A DNA stretch of 64,000 nt from NCBI RefSeq assembly GCF_017329565.1, contig NZ_JAFMTT010000009.1; one strand, 5' to 3'. This DNA is from Alicyclobacillus mali. GTDB lineage: Bacteria; Bacillota; Bacilli; Alicyclobacillales; Alicyclobacillaceae. A program made the translations under genes and the position numbers. The notes beneath the pieces are model-generated. The model was not told the DNA's origin, did not search any database, and saw only the letters and a list, made by a program, of their open reading frames with translations. Of the stretch, positions 1-7,565 are shown piece after piece. Within the stretch, counting starts at the first letter, position 1. Each line of letters starts with the position of its first letter.

Positions 1-975
1 GGCGTTTTGTGGACGGCCTGCCTGATCGAGCCGAATGCCCAGGGCGACGTGGTGGCGGACGAGCGATCCATTGTTCAGGCGCTTATCGCGGCGGGTCCGG
101 ACGTCGAGGCGCTCGTGGCGGTGGGCTCGGGCACGCTCCACGACATCGCCCGGTTTGCGAGTTACAAGATGCGAATTCCGTTCGTGAGCGTGCCGACGGC
201 GCCGTCGGTCGACGGATTCACGTCCGCCGGCGCGCCGCTCATCGTGCGCGGCATCAAGACGACCTATCAGACGCAGGCGCCCATCGCCGTGTTCGCGGAC
301 ACGGACGTTCTCGAACGGGCACCGAGGGAACTCGTGTGGGCGGGCTTCGGCGACGTGGTGGGCAAGTCCACCTCGCTCGCGGACTGGGCGTTCGGGGCCA
401 TCGCGGCGGGGGAGCCGTATTGCGCCCATCTGGCGGGGCTCACGCGCGAAGCGCTGGAGATGGCCGTGGCGCAGGCGGACGGCCTCGCCCGCGCGCAGAC
501 CGACGCCATTCGCAGCCTGATGGAGGCGCTCATCCTGTCCGGGCTTGTGATGCTCCTGTTCGGGCAGTCCCATCCGGCGTCCGGCGGAGAACACCATCTG
601 TCGCACGACTGGGAGATGGAGTTCCTGCGATCCGGCAGGCGCCAGATCCTCCACGGCCTCAAGGTGGCCGCGGCGTGCGGCGTGATCGCGGACGTCTATC
701 ACGCGCACGTGGAGGACGCGGTCGCGGAGGCCGTGCGCGCGGGACAGGCGCCGTGGGCGTCCCTTGCGGGGCGCGAGGAGGAAGTGCGCGCGATTCTGGC
801 GTCGATTCCGTCCGGCGATCACGTCCGGTCGCTCATGCGCCGCATTGGCGCGCCGGCGGAGCCATCCGAGTTGGGCGTGGAACGTAGCCTTGTGTCGGCG
901 AGCTTGAAGCGCGCGCACAAGCTCCGGAACCGCTACACCATGCTTCGACTGTTGAACGAGACCAACGCGTTCTGA
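1..975 (+). CDS. araM: sn-glycerol-1-phosphate dehydrogenase (AraM/EgsA family), 5'-truncated by window edge
   Basis: NAD(P)-dependent reduction of dihydroxyacetone phosphate to sn-glycerol-1-phosphate is the known role of this family. The frame is open from base 1, so the true start lies outside the window; about 324 codons are visible against roughly 390 for the family. Counting from the TTG at base 7, the nucleotide-binding GSGTLHD is at residues 40-46, VPTAPSVDGFTSAGAP follows at about 62-77, and the metal-ligand histidines lie in GGEHHLSH (193-200) and LHG (215-217). In Bacilli araM sits in arabinose operons; here it precedes a regulator, a sugar ABC transporter and an arabinofuranosidase, which fits. 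The family call is firm; the physiological role is inferred. Confidence 0.87.
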   Translation, partial: GVLWTACLIEPNAQGDVVADERSIVQALIAAGPDVEALVAVGSGTLHDIARFASYKMRIPFVSVPTAPSVDGFTSAGAPLIVRGIKTTYQTQAPIAVFADTDVLERAPRELVWAGFGDVVGKSTSLADWAFGAIAAGEPYCAHLAGLTREALEMAVAQADGLARAQTDAIRSLMEALILSGLVMLLFGQSHPASGGEHHLSHDWEMEFLRSGRRQILHGLKVAAACGVIADVYHAHVEDAVAEAVRAGQAPWASLAGREEEVRAILASIPSGDHVRSLMRRIGAPAEPSELGVERSLVSASLKRAHKLRNRYTMLRLLNETNAF

Positions 976-1057
976 GACGTGTCCCTATCACTCGCTGTCG
1001 CTGGGCCTCGGTTTGTTTTATACTCATGTGAAGATAATGGCCGGGGTGGGTGATAGG

Positions 1058-1990
1058 GTGATTCACATCAAGGAGTTGAGGTCGGGCTTGCCGCTGTTCA
1101 AGGCGCTGGGATCGGACGTCCGCGTCGCACTGCTCGAGCTCTTGCTCGAGCACGGGCGGCTGAACATGGACGAGATCGCCAAGCGGCTTGGGATCACGAA
1201 CGGCGCGGTGACCCAGCACGTGCGCAAGCTCGAGGAATGCGGACTCGTGGTCACAGAGACCGCAGGGGCGCGTCACGGCCTGCAGAAGTTTTGCTACGTC
1301 AACGAACAGAAGATCCTCGTGGAACTCGCCCCGGAGACGAAAGACCAGGACGTGTACGAGGTGGACATCCGGGTGGGCCACTATGTCTCGTTTGAGGTGT
1401 GGCCCACCTGTGGCCTGGCCACGGCCGAGACCATCATCGGCACGTTTGACGATCCGCGCTACTTCGCCGACCCGCAGCACATCGACGCCGAGATTGTGTG
1501 GCTCACAAAAGGATATCTGGAGTACTGGATCCCGAACTTCATTCGCACGGACAGGCCGGTGGAGGAAATTCAGATTATCGCGGAATTGGCCTCCGAGGCG
1601 CCGTCGTACAACAACGACTATCCCTCCGACATTCACTTCTCCATGAACGGCGTGGACATCGGCTACTGGACCAGCCCGGGCGATTTCGGAGACGAGCGCG
1701 GCCGGCAGAATCCGAGCTGGTGGCCGCCGCACCTCAACCAGTACGGACATCTGAAACTCGTCCGCGTGAACCACGAAGGCACCTTCATCGACGGGTGCAA
1801 AATCTCAGACGTGACCATTGAGGATCTGCAGCCGTTTCGGGGGCATGCCATTCCGCTGCGATTCTCGGTGCCGGAGCACGCGCGCCACGTGGGTGGGATG
1901 ACGATCTTCGGCCGGAGGTTCGGGCACTACGATCAGGACATCAAAGTGCGCGTGGTCTACGGGAGAGGTAGCAAGGATAGATTTAATTAA
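1058..1990 (+). CDS. ArsR-type winged-helix transcriptional regulator with large C-terminal domain
   Basis: A DNA-binding regulator of about 310 residues. The N-terminal 85 residues form a winged helix: FKALGSDVRVALLELL, then the recognition region MDEIAKRLGITNGAVTQHV. The remaining 220 residues are an acidic, aromatic-rich domain without a motif I can name; it probably senses a sugar or metabolite. Typical ArsR proteins are only about 100 residues, so this is a fused architecture. GTG at 1058 is preferred because GGGGTGGG lies 7 bases upstream; ATG 1037 and TTG 1013 are in-frame alternatives. The gene ends in an AT-rich inverted repeat just upstream of the ABC operon promoter, so it probably controls that operon. 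Ligand unknown. Confidence 0.78.
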   Translation: MIHIKELRSGLPLFKALGSDVRVALLELLLEHGRLNMDEIAKRLGITNGAVTQHVRKLEECGLVVTETAGARHGLQKFCYVNEQKILVELAPETKDQDVYEVDIRVGHYVSFEVWPTCGLATAETIIGTFDDPRYFADPQHIDAEIVWLTKGYLEYWIPNFIRTDRPVEEIQIIAELASEAPSYNNDYPSDIHFSMNGVDIGYWTSPGDFGDERGRQNPSWWPPHLNQYGHLKLVRVNHEGTFIDGCKISDVTIEDLQPFRGHAIPLRFSVPEHARHVGGMTIFGRRFGHYDQDIKVRVVYGRGSKDRFN

Positions 1991-2018
1991 AATTAAAATA
2001 ATTAATGATGAATTAAAT
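1981..2018 (+). promoter_or_regulatory. AT-rich inverted repeat upstream of the arabinose ABC operon
   Basis: ATTTAATT at 1981-1988 is answered by its complement AATTAAAT at 2011-2018 in a stretch that is almost pure A+T, in sharp contrast to its GC-rich surroundings. It lies just before the -35 element, so it could be an operator for the adjacent ArsR-type regulator or an UP element. Binding is inferred. Confidence 0.45.
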
Positions 2019-2024
2019 TTTATG

Positions 2025-2053
2025 TTGACTTTGCGATGTTGCGGCGGTATGCT
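2025..2053 (+). promoter_or_regulatory. SigA-type promoter of the arabinose ABC operon
   Basis: TTGACT (2025-2030), a 17-base spacer and TATGCT (2048-2053). It is followed by a 140-base leader before the solute-binding protein. Confidence 0.7.
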
Positions 2054-2058
2054 CTGTT

Positions 2059-2073
2059 TAGAAAGCGCATTCA
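2059..2073 (+). promoter_or_regulatory. cre-like site (CcpA) at the transcription start
   Basis: TAGAAAGCGCATTCA matches the Firmicute cre consensus WTGNAANCGNWNNCW at all but the second position. It begins 5 bases after the -10 element, a position where CcpA would block initiation. Carbon catabolite repression of the arabinose operon is the inference. Confidence 0.45.
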
Positions 2074-2193
2074 GAGGTTGGGATCTGACATTTCTTCTTA
2101 TGTGTCTAAATTATTTTATGGAGGTGGTTAGGGCTGTCGGTGAATTTGTGGTCTGAGTTGTACGTATAACTTTGGCAAGGGGGCATTGTCCAG

Positions 2194-3591
2194 ATGAAAA
2201 GTGTGCACAAAAAGACTGTTTTGGCAAGCTCCATGACAGGAGCGTTCGCGGTTCTCGTAACAGGGTGCGGCACGTCGTCGGGGCAAACGTCAACAGGCAC
2301 AAATCAGGCTGCGGCAGGCACTGCGTCCGTGAAGATGGTCGACGGGCTATCGCTACCGCAGTATAACGGCAAGGCGACGCTAACGTGGTGGTCTTGGGTT
2401 CCAAACGCACAAAAAGAAGTCGATATTTTTGAAAAATACTACCCGAACATCAAAGTTCACTTGGTAGACGCGGGCGCTGGTACGACCGAGTATCAAAAAT
2501 TCAGCACCGTGATACAAGCGGGAAGTGGTATTCCGGACGTTGTCATGCTGGAATTCGATGTGATGCCTGAATATATCGCCACCGGCGCACTGCAGGACAT
2601 CTCTCCATGGGTATCTCAGCTAAAGAGTCGCTTCACGCCATGGACCTGGAACCAAGTGTCCGTGGGATCTCATGTGTATGGAATCCCAGAAGACACGGGA
2701 CCGATGGGGCTTTTCTATCAGAGTTCGCTGTTCAACAAGTATCACCTGAAGGTGCCAACCACTTGGAGCCAGTTTCAACAAGAGGCGTTAGCGTTCCACA
2801 AGCTCGATCCGTCGCAATATTTCTCTTATTTCTCGAACAACGATGGTCAATGGATGTTTGGACTTCTGTGGCAGGCAGGATGTGTTCCCTTCCAAGGTTC
2901 AGGAAACAATTGGAGGGTAGATATCGATTCGCCTAAAGCAGTTCAAGTGTTCTCGATGTGGCAGAAACTCGTAAAGGCGGGTGCTGTGCAAAGTATCGCG
3001 GCCGGTTCTCCGGAATGGCAAAAGAACATCAATGCGGGTCTGTACGCAACCGCAGTTGGATCTGCTTGGTACGACAGCGAGATCCTTGTGCCCTACGATC
3101 ACAACCTTTCGGTCCACAAGTGGCGTGCCGCTTTCACTCCCGAGTGGACGCCCGGCGACACGACGGATGGAGACTGGGGAGGTTCTGTTCAAGCCGTAAC
3201 AAAAGCGACCAAATATCCCGAAGCTGCCGCCATATTTGCAGCCTTCATCAATGCCGCACCTGCGGAGTTGGCGCATGATGTGGCGCCCGCAAAGGATGGG
3301 GGCGGAGGGCTGTTCCCTGCAGCGACGGCCGGGTTCGACATCGCATCGTTCAAGCAGCCAAACCCGGCACTCGATAACCAACCCGCCAACGTTGATGTGT
3401 TCGAGAAGGAGTCGCCTAGGGTAAATACCAAGTTCCAGTGGAGCCCATGGTCAAGCTACGTGTTCAACGAATTGCAGACCGAGATAGGGAAGGCGTTCTC
3501 CGGTAAGGAAAGTGTGCAGCAGGCTCTGGCGAATGTTCAGCAGGCAGTTGTGAATTACGCTCGCTCCCAGGGATACAACGTGACCACCTGA
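2194..3591 (+). CDS. Sugar ABC transporter substrate-binding lipoprotein (family 1)
   Basis: Extracellular binding lipoprotein that captures a sugar, probably arabinose or arabino-oligosaccharides, and delivers it to the two permeases encoded next. 465 residues. A lipoprotein signal peptide ends in the lipobox LVTGC (Cys about residue 26) and is followed by a Ser/Thr/Gly-rich linker. The mature part has the family-1 pattern, for example TLTWWSWVPNAQKEVDIFEKYYPNIK and VYGIPEDTGPMGLFYQSSLFNKY. AAGGGGG lies 10 bases before the ATG. The operon order binding protein, MalF-type permease, MalG-type permease, GH51 enzyme supports an arabinose role. The operon contains no ATPase. Confidence 0.85.
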   Translation: MKSVHKKTVLASSMTGAFAVLVTGCGTSSGQTSTGTNQAAAGTASVKMVDGLSLPQYNGKATLTWWSWVPNAQKEVDIFEKYYPNIKVHLVDAGAGTTEYQKFSTVIQAGSGIPDVVMLEFDVMPEYIATGALQDISPWVSQLKSRFTPWTWNQVSVGSHVYGIPEDTGPMGLFYQSSLFNKYHLKVPTTWSQFQQEALAFHKLDPSQYFSYFSNNDGQWMFGLLWQAGCVPFQGSGNNWRVDIDSPKAVQVFSMWQKLVKAGAVQSIAAGSPEWQKNINAGLYATAVGSAWYDSEILVPYDHNLSVHKWRAAFTPEWTPGDTTDGDWGGSVQAVTKATKYPEAAAIFAAFINAAPAELAHDVAPAKDGGGGLFPAATAGFDIASFKQPNPALDNQPANVDVFEKESPRVNTKFQWSPWSSYVFNELQTEIGKAFSGKESVQQALANVQQAVVNYARSQGYNVTT

Positions 3592-3600
3592 CCGGCCCAG

Positions 3601-3628
3601 CGCCCTCGGGTCGAATGACTCGGGGGCG
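3601..3628 (+). terminator. Intercistronic hairpin after the binding-protein gene
   Basis: An 11-bp stem (3601-3611 with 3618-3628, two G-U pairs) and a CGAATG loop, without a U-run. Such hairpins stabilise the upstream mRNA or partly terminate transcription, making the binding protein more abundant than the permeases. Confidence 0.5.
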
Positions 3629-3657
3629 TCCCTGCCAGCGAAAGGATGTGGTGCCTC

Positions 3658-4566
3658 GTGCAAGCTGCTCGCACTCAGTCGAAGACCGTGTCAGCTGCCG
3701 CCTTTCTCGCGCCGTTTATTCTCCTGTTCGTCGCTTTCCTGTTGGCCCCGTTACTTTACGCTTTCTACACAAGCCTTTTCATCGATCGGTTTGGAGAACC
3801 CATCTTCGTGGGGCTGCGGAACTATATCAACGCATTCCAAGACGGAGCGTTTTGGAGCTCTGTGGTCAATGTCATACGCTACGCCATTCTACAGGGCGTC
3901 ATCATGATCGCTTTGTCTCTCATCTTGGCGCTAGTGCTAGATACCAAATACGCAAGATGGAAGCCTCTGTTTAGATTGGTCTACTTCCTTCCATATGCGG
4001 TACCGGGTGTGTTCGCGTCGATCATGTGGGGGTTTCTGTATTCTAAACCCCTAGATCCCTTGCTACAAGCGGTTCGGTTTGACCCGTTGTCTTCGGCGGC
4101 ACTGCTGTACAGCATTATCAATATCGCCACATGGGAGTGGGCCGGATACAACATGACGCTGTACGCAGCGTCCTTAACTGGGGTTTCGTCAGACCTGTAT
4201 GAGGCAGCCATTGTGGATGGCTGCAACGAATTTCAGTTGGCCTGGCACATCAAATTGCCTCTCCTGAGGCCTACGATTCTCATGACCGTCATTCTCAGTT
4301 TCATCGGGTCTATGCAGTTGTTCAATGAACCCTTTCTTCTGAGCGCGTTAACGCCGATATCTCAGACGTTCACACCCAATATGGATATCTACGCAATGGC
4401 GTTTAATCTTACAAACCTTCCTTATGCTGCAACGCTCGCAGTCCTTTTGGGGGCTATCACGATTTTCATATCCGCGTGCGTGATGATCGTTGCTCGCGTG
4501 GTTGGACGACGTTCGCGGGAGCGGAGTACACATCTGATGTCCTCTGAGGAGGTGTTGAGCGCATGA
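3658..4566 (+). CDS. Sugar ABC transporter permease, MalF/AraP type
   Basis: Inner membrane permease of the arabinose-type importer. About 302 residues with six predicted membrane helices and the EAA loop in YEAAIVDGCNEFQLAWHIKLPLLRP, the contact site for the shared ATPase. GTG 3658 is preferred over ATG 3646, because the AAAGG sequence directly abuts the ATG and leaves it no spacing. It overlaps the next permease by four bases (ATGA), indicating translational coupling. The transport substrate is inferred from the GH51 enzyme downstream. Confidence 0.83.
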   Translation: MQAARTQSKTVSAAAFLAPFILLFVAFLLAPLLYAFYTSLFIDRFGEPIFVGLRNYINAFQDGAFWSSVVNVIRYAILQGVIMIALSLILALVLDTKYARWKPLFRLVYFLPYAVPGVFASIMWGFLYSKPLDPLLQAVRFDPLSSAALLYSIINIATWEWAGYNMTLYAASLTGVSSDLYEAAIVDGCNEFQLAWHIKLPLLRPTILMTVILSFIGSMQLFNEPFLLSALTPISQTFTPNMDIYAMAFNLTNLPYAATLAVLLGAITIFISACVMIVARVVGRRSRERSTHLMSSEEVLSA

Positions 4567-5489
4567 GCTCAAGCTTCTCTCAGACGAATCATCATGTGGG
4601 CGCGAAAAGCTCGGAATCGTCCCATGCGGCGTTTGTCCGCCATCTCGTCACCGTTGTGGTCATGGTTTTTCTCGTGGTGGTTGCGGTTTACTTTCTCATT
4701 CCAGTCGTGTGGCTATTCATTGCATCCACCAAGACCCAGGTTGAGTTACAGAGCACAGGTATCTTTTCTTTGCCTAAACGGCTGGCGTTGCTGCAAAACA
4801 TCCGTTTGCTCTTTGCGTACAGCAACGGAGTGTTTGCGCGCTGGTTTTTGAATTCCATCATCTATTCTGGATCCGTTGCCATACTCACTTGCTTGGTCAG
4901 CGCGATGGCGGGCTACGCGCTCGCGAAGTTCGACTTTCGCGGAAGAGAGATCCTATTCTACGTAATTCTCGCTTCGATGATGATTCCAGGAACGGTGGCG
5001 ACCATTCCTCTGTTCGTGATTGAACAGCCGCTCCATCTCGTGAATTCTTATTTAGGCGTGATCCTTCCGCTCATTGCGAGTCCTTTCGGCGTCTATTTCC
5101 TTCGAATTTATATCCGTGATGTGGTGCCCAACGAAATGCTGGAGGCCGCTAAGGTCGATGGGGCACCGGAACGGACAATTTTCTGGAGGATTGTGCTACC
5201 TGTAATTCGTCCAGCGGTTGTCACACTCCTGCTCATCAGCTTCATAGGGACCTGGAACAACTTTTTCTTGCCGCTGGTTCTTCTCCATAACCAGTCGCTC
5301 TATCCGCTGCCCGTCGGCGTCGACGTTCTTCTAAGCCTGATAGCGACGCCAGCGGCAGACCAGTCCATGCCCATCTATCAACTCGTGATTACGGCTTCTC
5401 TGTTGTCTATCCTCCCGATGATCATTGGGTTTATCCTTTTCCGAAAACAAATTGTCACGGGGCTGACACAGGGAAGCGTCAAACTTTAG
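4563..5489 (+). CDS. Sugar ABC transporter permease, MalG/AraQ type
   Basis: Second membrane subunit of the importer, 308 residues, with a long N-terminal cytoplasmic tail of about 30 residues, six predicted membrane helices and the EAA motif in MLEAAKVDGAPERTIFWRIV. It starts at the ATG of an ATGA overlap with the previous gene. The GH51 gene follows 22 bases later with its own GAGAAGGAG ribosome binding site, so the four genes probably form one transcript ending at 7045-7074. Confidence 0.85.
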   Translation: MSSSFSQTNHHVGAKSSESSHAAFVRHLVTVVVMVFLVVVAVYFLIPVVWLFIASTKTQVELQSTGIFSLPKRLALLQNIRLLFAYSNGVFARWFLNSIIYSGSVAILTCLVSAMAGYALAKFDFRGREILFYVILASMMIPGTVATIPLFVIEQPLHLVNSYLGVILPLIASPFGVYFLRIYIRDVVPNEMLEAAKVDGAPERTIFWRIVLPVIRPAVVTLLLISFIGTWNNFFLPLVLLHNQSLYPLPVGVDVLLSLIATPAADQSMPIYQLVITASLLSILPMIIGFILFRKQIVTGLTQGSVKL

Positions 5490-5511
5490 AGCTAGAGAAG
5501 GAGAATCCCCT

Positions 5512-7017
5512 ATGTCCAACCTGAAAGCGCGCATGGCTATCGATCCGGCGTACCGCCTCGCGGAGACCGACCCACGCATCTACGGGTCCTTCATCGAACA
5601 CCTCGGCCGTGCCGTCTACGGCGGCATTTACGATCCCGGCCATCCCGCCGCGGACGAAGACGGATTTCGCCAGGACGTGATCGATCTCGTCAAAGAGCTG
5701 AACGTCCCCATCGTTCGGTATCCCGGGGGCAATTTCGTCTCGGGCTACCGTTGGGAAGACGGCGTGGGGCCCGTGGAACAGCGCCCCGTCCAGCTGGATC
5801 TCGCTTGGCGCAGCCTGGAGCCGAATCGCGTGGGCCTCAATGAATTCGCGCGTTGGGCGAAGAAGGCGAACAGCCAGGTCATGATGGCCGTCAACCTCGG
5901 CACTCGCGGCATTGAAGAGGCCAAGCAGATTGTCGAATATTGCAATCACCCCGGAGGAAGCTACTGGAGCGACCTTCGCCGCAAGCACGGTATCGAGCAG
6001 CCGCACGGCATCCGCGTGTGGTGCCTCGGCAACGAGATGGACGGTCCCTGGCAGATCGGCCGCAAGACCGCAGACGAATACGGCCGCCTCGCGCAGGAGG
6101 CCGCCAAGGTCATGAAGTGGGTCGATCCGTCCATCGAACTCGTCGCGTGCGGAAGCTCCGGCTCCAAAATCGCTACGTTCCCCGATTGGGAGCGGATTGT
6201 GCTCGAGCACGCCTACGACGAGGTGCACTACCTGTCGCTGCACACGTACTACGGCAACCGCGACGGCGATCTCGCCAATTTCCTGGCCTCTTCGCTGGAC
6301 ATGGACGCGTTCATCCGTACCGTCGTGGCGACATGCGACTTCGTTCGCGCGAAAAAGCGCTCGAACAAAACCATCTATCTCTCGTTCGACGAATGGAACG
6401 TGTGGTTCCACTCGAACGAGGCGGATAAACAGGTCGAGCCTTGGCAGGTGGGGCCGCCGCTTCTCGAAGACGTGTACACGATGGAAGACGCGCTCGTAGT
6501 GGGTTGCATGCTCATCACGCTGCTCAAGCACGCCGATCGCGTCCGGATTGCGTGCCTCGCGCAGCTGGTCAATGTGATTGCGCCCATCATGACGGAAAAC
6601 GGCGGCCCGAGTTGGCGTCAGACCATCTTCTATCCGTTTGCGCACGCCTCGAACCTCGCGCGCGGCGTGGTGTTGTATGCGCCGGTGGAGTCGCCGAAAT
6701 ACGACAGCAAGGACTTCACGGACGTGCCGTATCTGGAGGCGGTGCCGGTGTGGAACGAGGCGGCGGGAGAACTCGTCCTCCTGGCGGTGAACCGCGCCGA
6801 GGAGCCGATCGCGCTCGACGTGGACCTGCGCGGATTCCCCAGCGCCCGGTCCGAAGAGCACATCGTACTCACGCATCCGAATATGAAGGCAGTCAATACG
6901 AAAGAACGTCCGAACGAGGTCGTCCCCCAAAAGCGGTCCATCGGCGCCGTGGACGCGGGGCGGCTTTCGGTCGAGCTGCCGGCACTGTCGTGGAACGTGA
7001 TTCGCGTCCGCGTCTGA
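5512..7017 (+). CDS. abfA: Alpha-L-arabinofuranosidase, GH51
   Basis: Intracellular exo-enzyme releasing L-arabinofuranose from arabino- and arabinoxylo-oligosaccharides. 501 residues, typical for GH51. The acid/base glutamate is E175 in CLGNEMDGPW and the nucleophile is E294 in SFDEWNVW, the same positions as in the well-studied Geobacillus enzyme. The N-terminal GSFIEHLGRAVYGG and the RYPGGNFVSGYRWEDGVGP substrate-binding segment are intact. There is no signal peptide, so the substrate must be imported, which fits the ABC transporter immediately upstream. A bidirectional-looking terminator follows. Confidence 0.95.
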   Translation: MSNLKARMAIDPAYRLAETDPRIYGSFIEHLGRAVYGGIYDPGHPAADEDGFRQDVIDLVKELNVPIVRYPGGNFVSGYRWEDGVGPVEQRPVQLDLAWRSLEPNRVGLNEFARWAKKANSQVMMAVNLGTRGIEEAKQIVEYCNHPGGSYWSDLRRKHGIEQPHGIRVWCLGNEMDGPWQIGRKTADEYGRLAQEAAKVMKWVDPSIELVACGSSGSKIATFPDWERIVLEHAYDEVHYLSLHTYYGNRDGDLANFLASSLDMDAFIRTVVATCDFVRAKKRSNKTIYLSFDEWNVWFHSNEADKQVEPWQVGPPLLEDVYTMEDALVVGCMLITLLKHADRVRIACLAQLVNVIAPIMTENGGPSWRQTIFYPFAHASNLARGVVLYAPVESPKYDSKDFTDVPYLEAVPVWNEAAGELVLLAVNRAEEPIALDVDLRGFPSARSEEHIVLTHPNMKAVNTKERPNEVVPQKRSIGAVDAGRLSVELPALSWNVIRVRV

Positions 7018-7044
7018 CGCACCTGCTTTCGATTTGCGACGTAC

Positions 7045-7074
7045 GAGGGCCCCGGGCTTCCGGGGCTCTTTTCA
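7045..7074 (+). terminator. Rho-independent terminator of the arabinose operon
   Basis: GAGGGCCCCGG pairs with CCGGGGCTC around a short loop, followed by TTTT. Confidence 0.75.
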
Positions 7075-7095
7075 TGTCAGGTTTGTATGCGCTTG

Positions 7096-7112
7096 CGTAA
7101 ACTTAATTTACA
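7096..7112 (+). promoter_or_regulatory. GlnR/TnrA-like operator upstream of glnB-amtB
   Basis: CGTAA, seven bases, TTACA. This matches the Bacillus nitrogen-control consensus TGTNA-N7-TNACA with a single mismatch (C for the first T). The core GTAAA-CTTAA-TTTAC is a perfect inverted repeat. The two genes downstream, PII and ammonium transporter, are classic targets of these regulators. Confidence 0.6.
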
Positions 7113-7158
7113 TATTGCGTAGACAACGGCGGTGTGCAAGATTTACACTGAATCTAGC

Positions 7159-7178
7159 CCTCGGCCGAAGGGCCGAGG
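7159..7178 (+). other. 5'-leader hairpin before glnB
   Basis: A perfect 8-bp stem (CCTCGGCC with GGCCGAGG) and a GAAG tetraloop, ending 5 bases before the GGGGAGGA ribosome binding site. It has no U-run. It may stabilise the mRNA or modulate translation. Confidence 0.5.
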
Positions 7179-7196
7179 CCCCGGGGAGGACGTTTT

Positions 7197-7562
7197 GTGA
7201 AACGCATCGATGCCATCATTCGTCCAGAGAAGCTCCAGACCACCATCAAGGCCCTGCGGCAGGTGGGTGTCACGGGATTCACGGTCATTCCGGTGCAGGG
7301 GCGCGGCCAGCAGAAGGACGCCATCGGCGTGTATCGCGGGCACGCGTACGACATCAACCTGCATCCGAAGATCAAGCTGGAGATTGTGGTCTCGGACAAC
7401 TACGTACCCGCGACGGTCAAAGCCATCATCGGAGCCGCGCAGACGGGCAAGATGGGCGATGGGAAAATCTTTGTGTACGACATCCTCGAGGCGTACAACA
7501 TTCGCACCGGCGAGATCGACGAGACCATCGACGAGTTGAACCAGAAGAGGGAGGACACCTAG
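7197..7562 (+). CDS. glnB: Nitrogen regulatory protein PII
   Basis: Trimeric signal protein that reads ATP/ADP and 2-oxoglutarate and, as GlnK/NrgB types do, plugs the ammonium transporter encoded next. 121 residues. It has the N-terminal MKRIDAIIRPEKLQ, the T-loop GQQKDAIGVYRGHAYDINL with Tyr at position 51, and the B-loop region AAQTGKMGDGKIFVYDI. The start is GTG 7197, with GGGGAGGA at 7183-7190. Three bases separate it from amtB, so the pair is an operon. GlnK would be an equally fair name given the amtB linkage. Confidence 0.93.
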   Translation: MKRIDAIIRPEKLQTTIKALRQVGVTGFTVIPVQGRGQQKDAIGVYRGHAYDINLHPKIKLEIVVSDNYVPATVKAIIGAAQTGKMGDGKIFVYDILEAYNIRTGEIDETIDELNQKREDT

Positions 7563-7565
7563 TTC

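Noticed and set aside
5479..6930. 483-codon minus-strand frame
   Set aside because: Antisense of the GH51 gene whose catalytic residues are intact.
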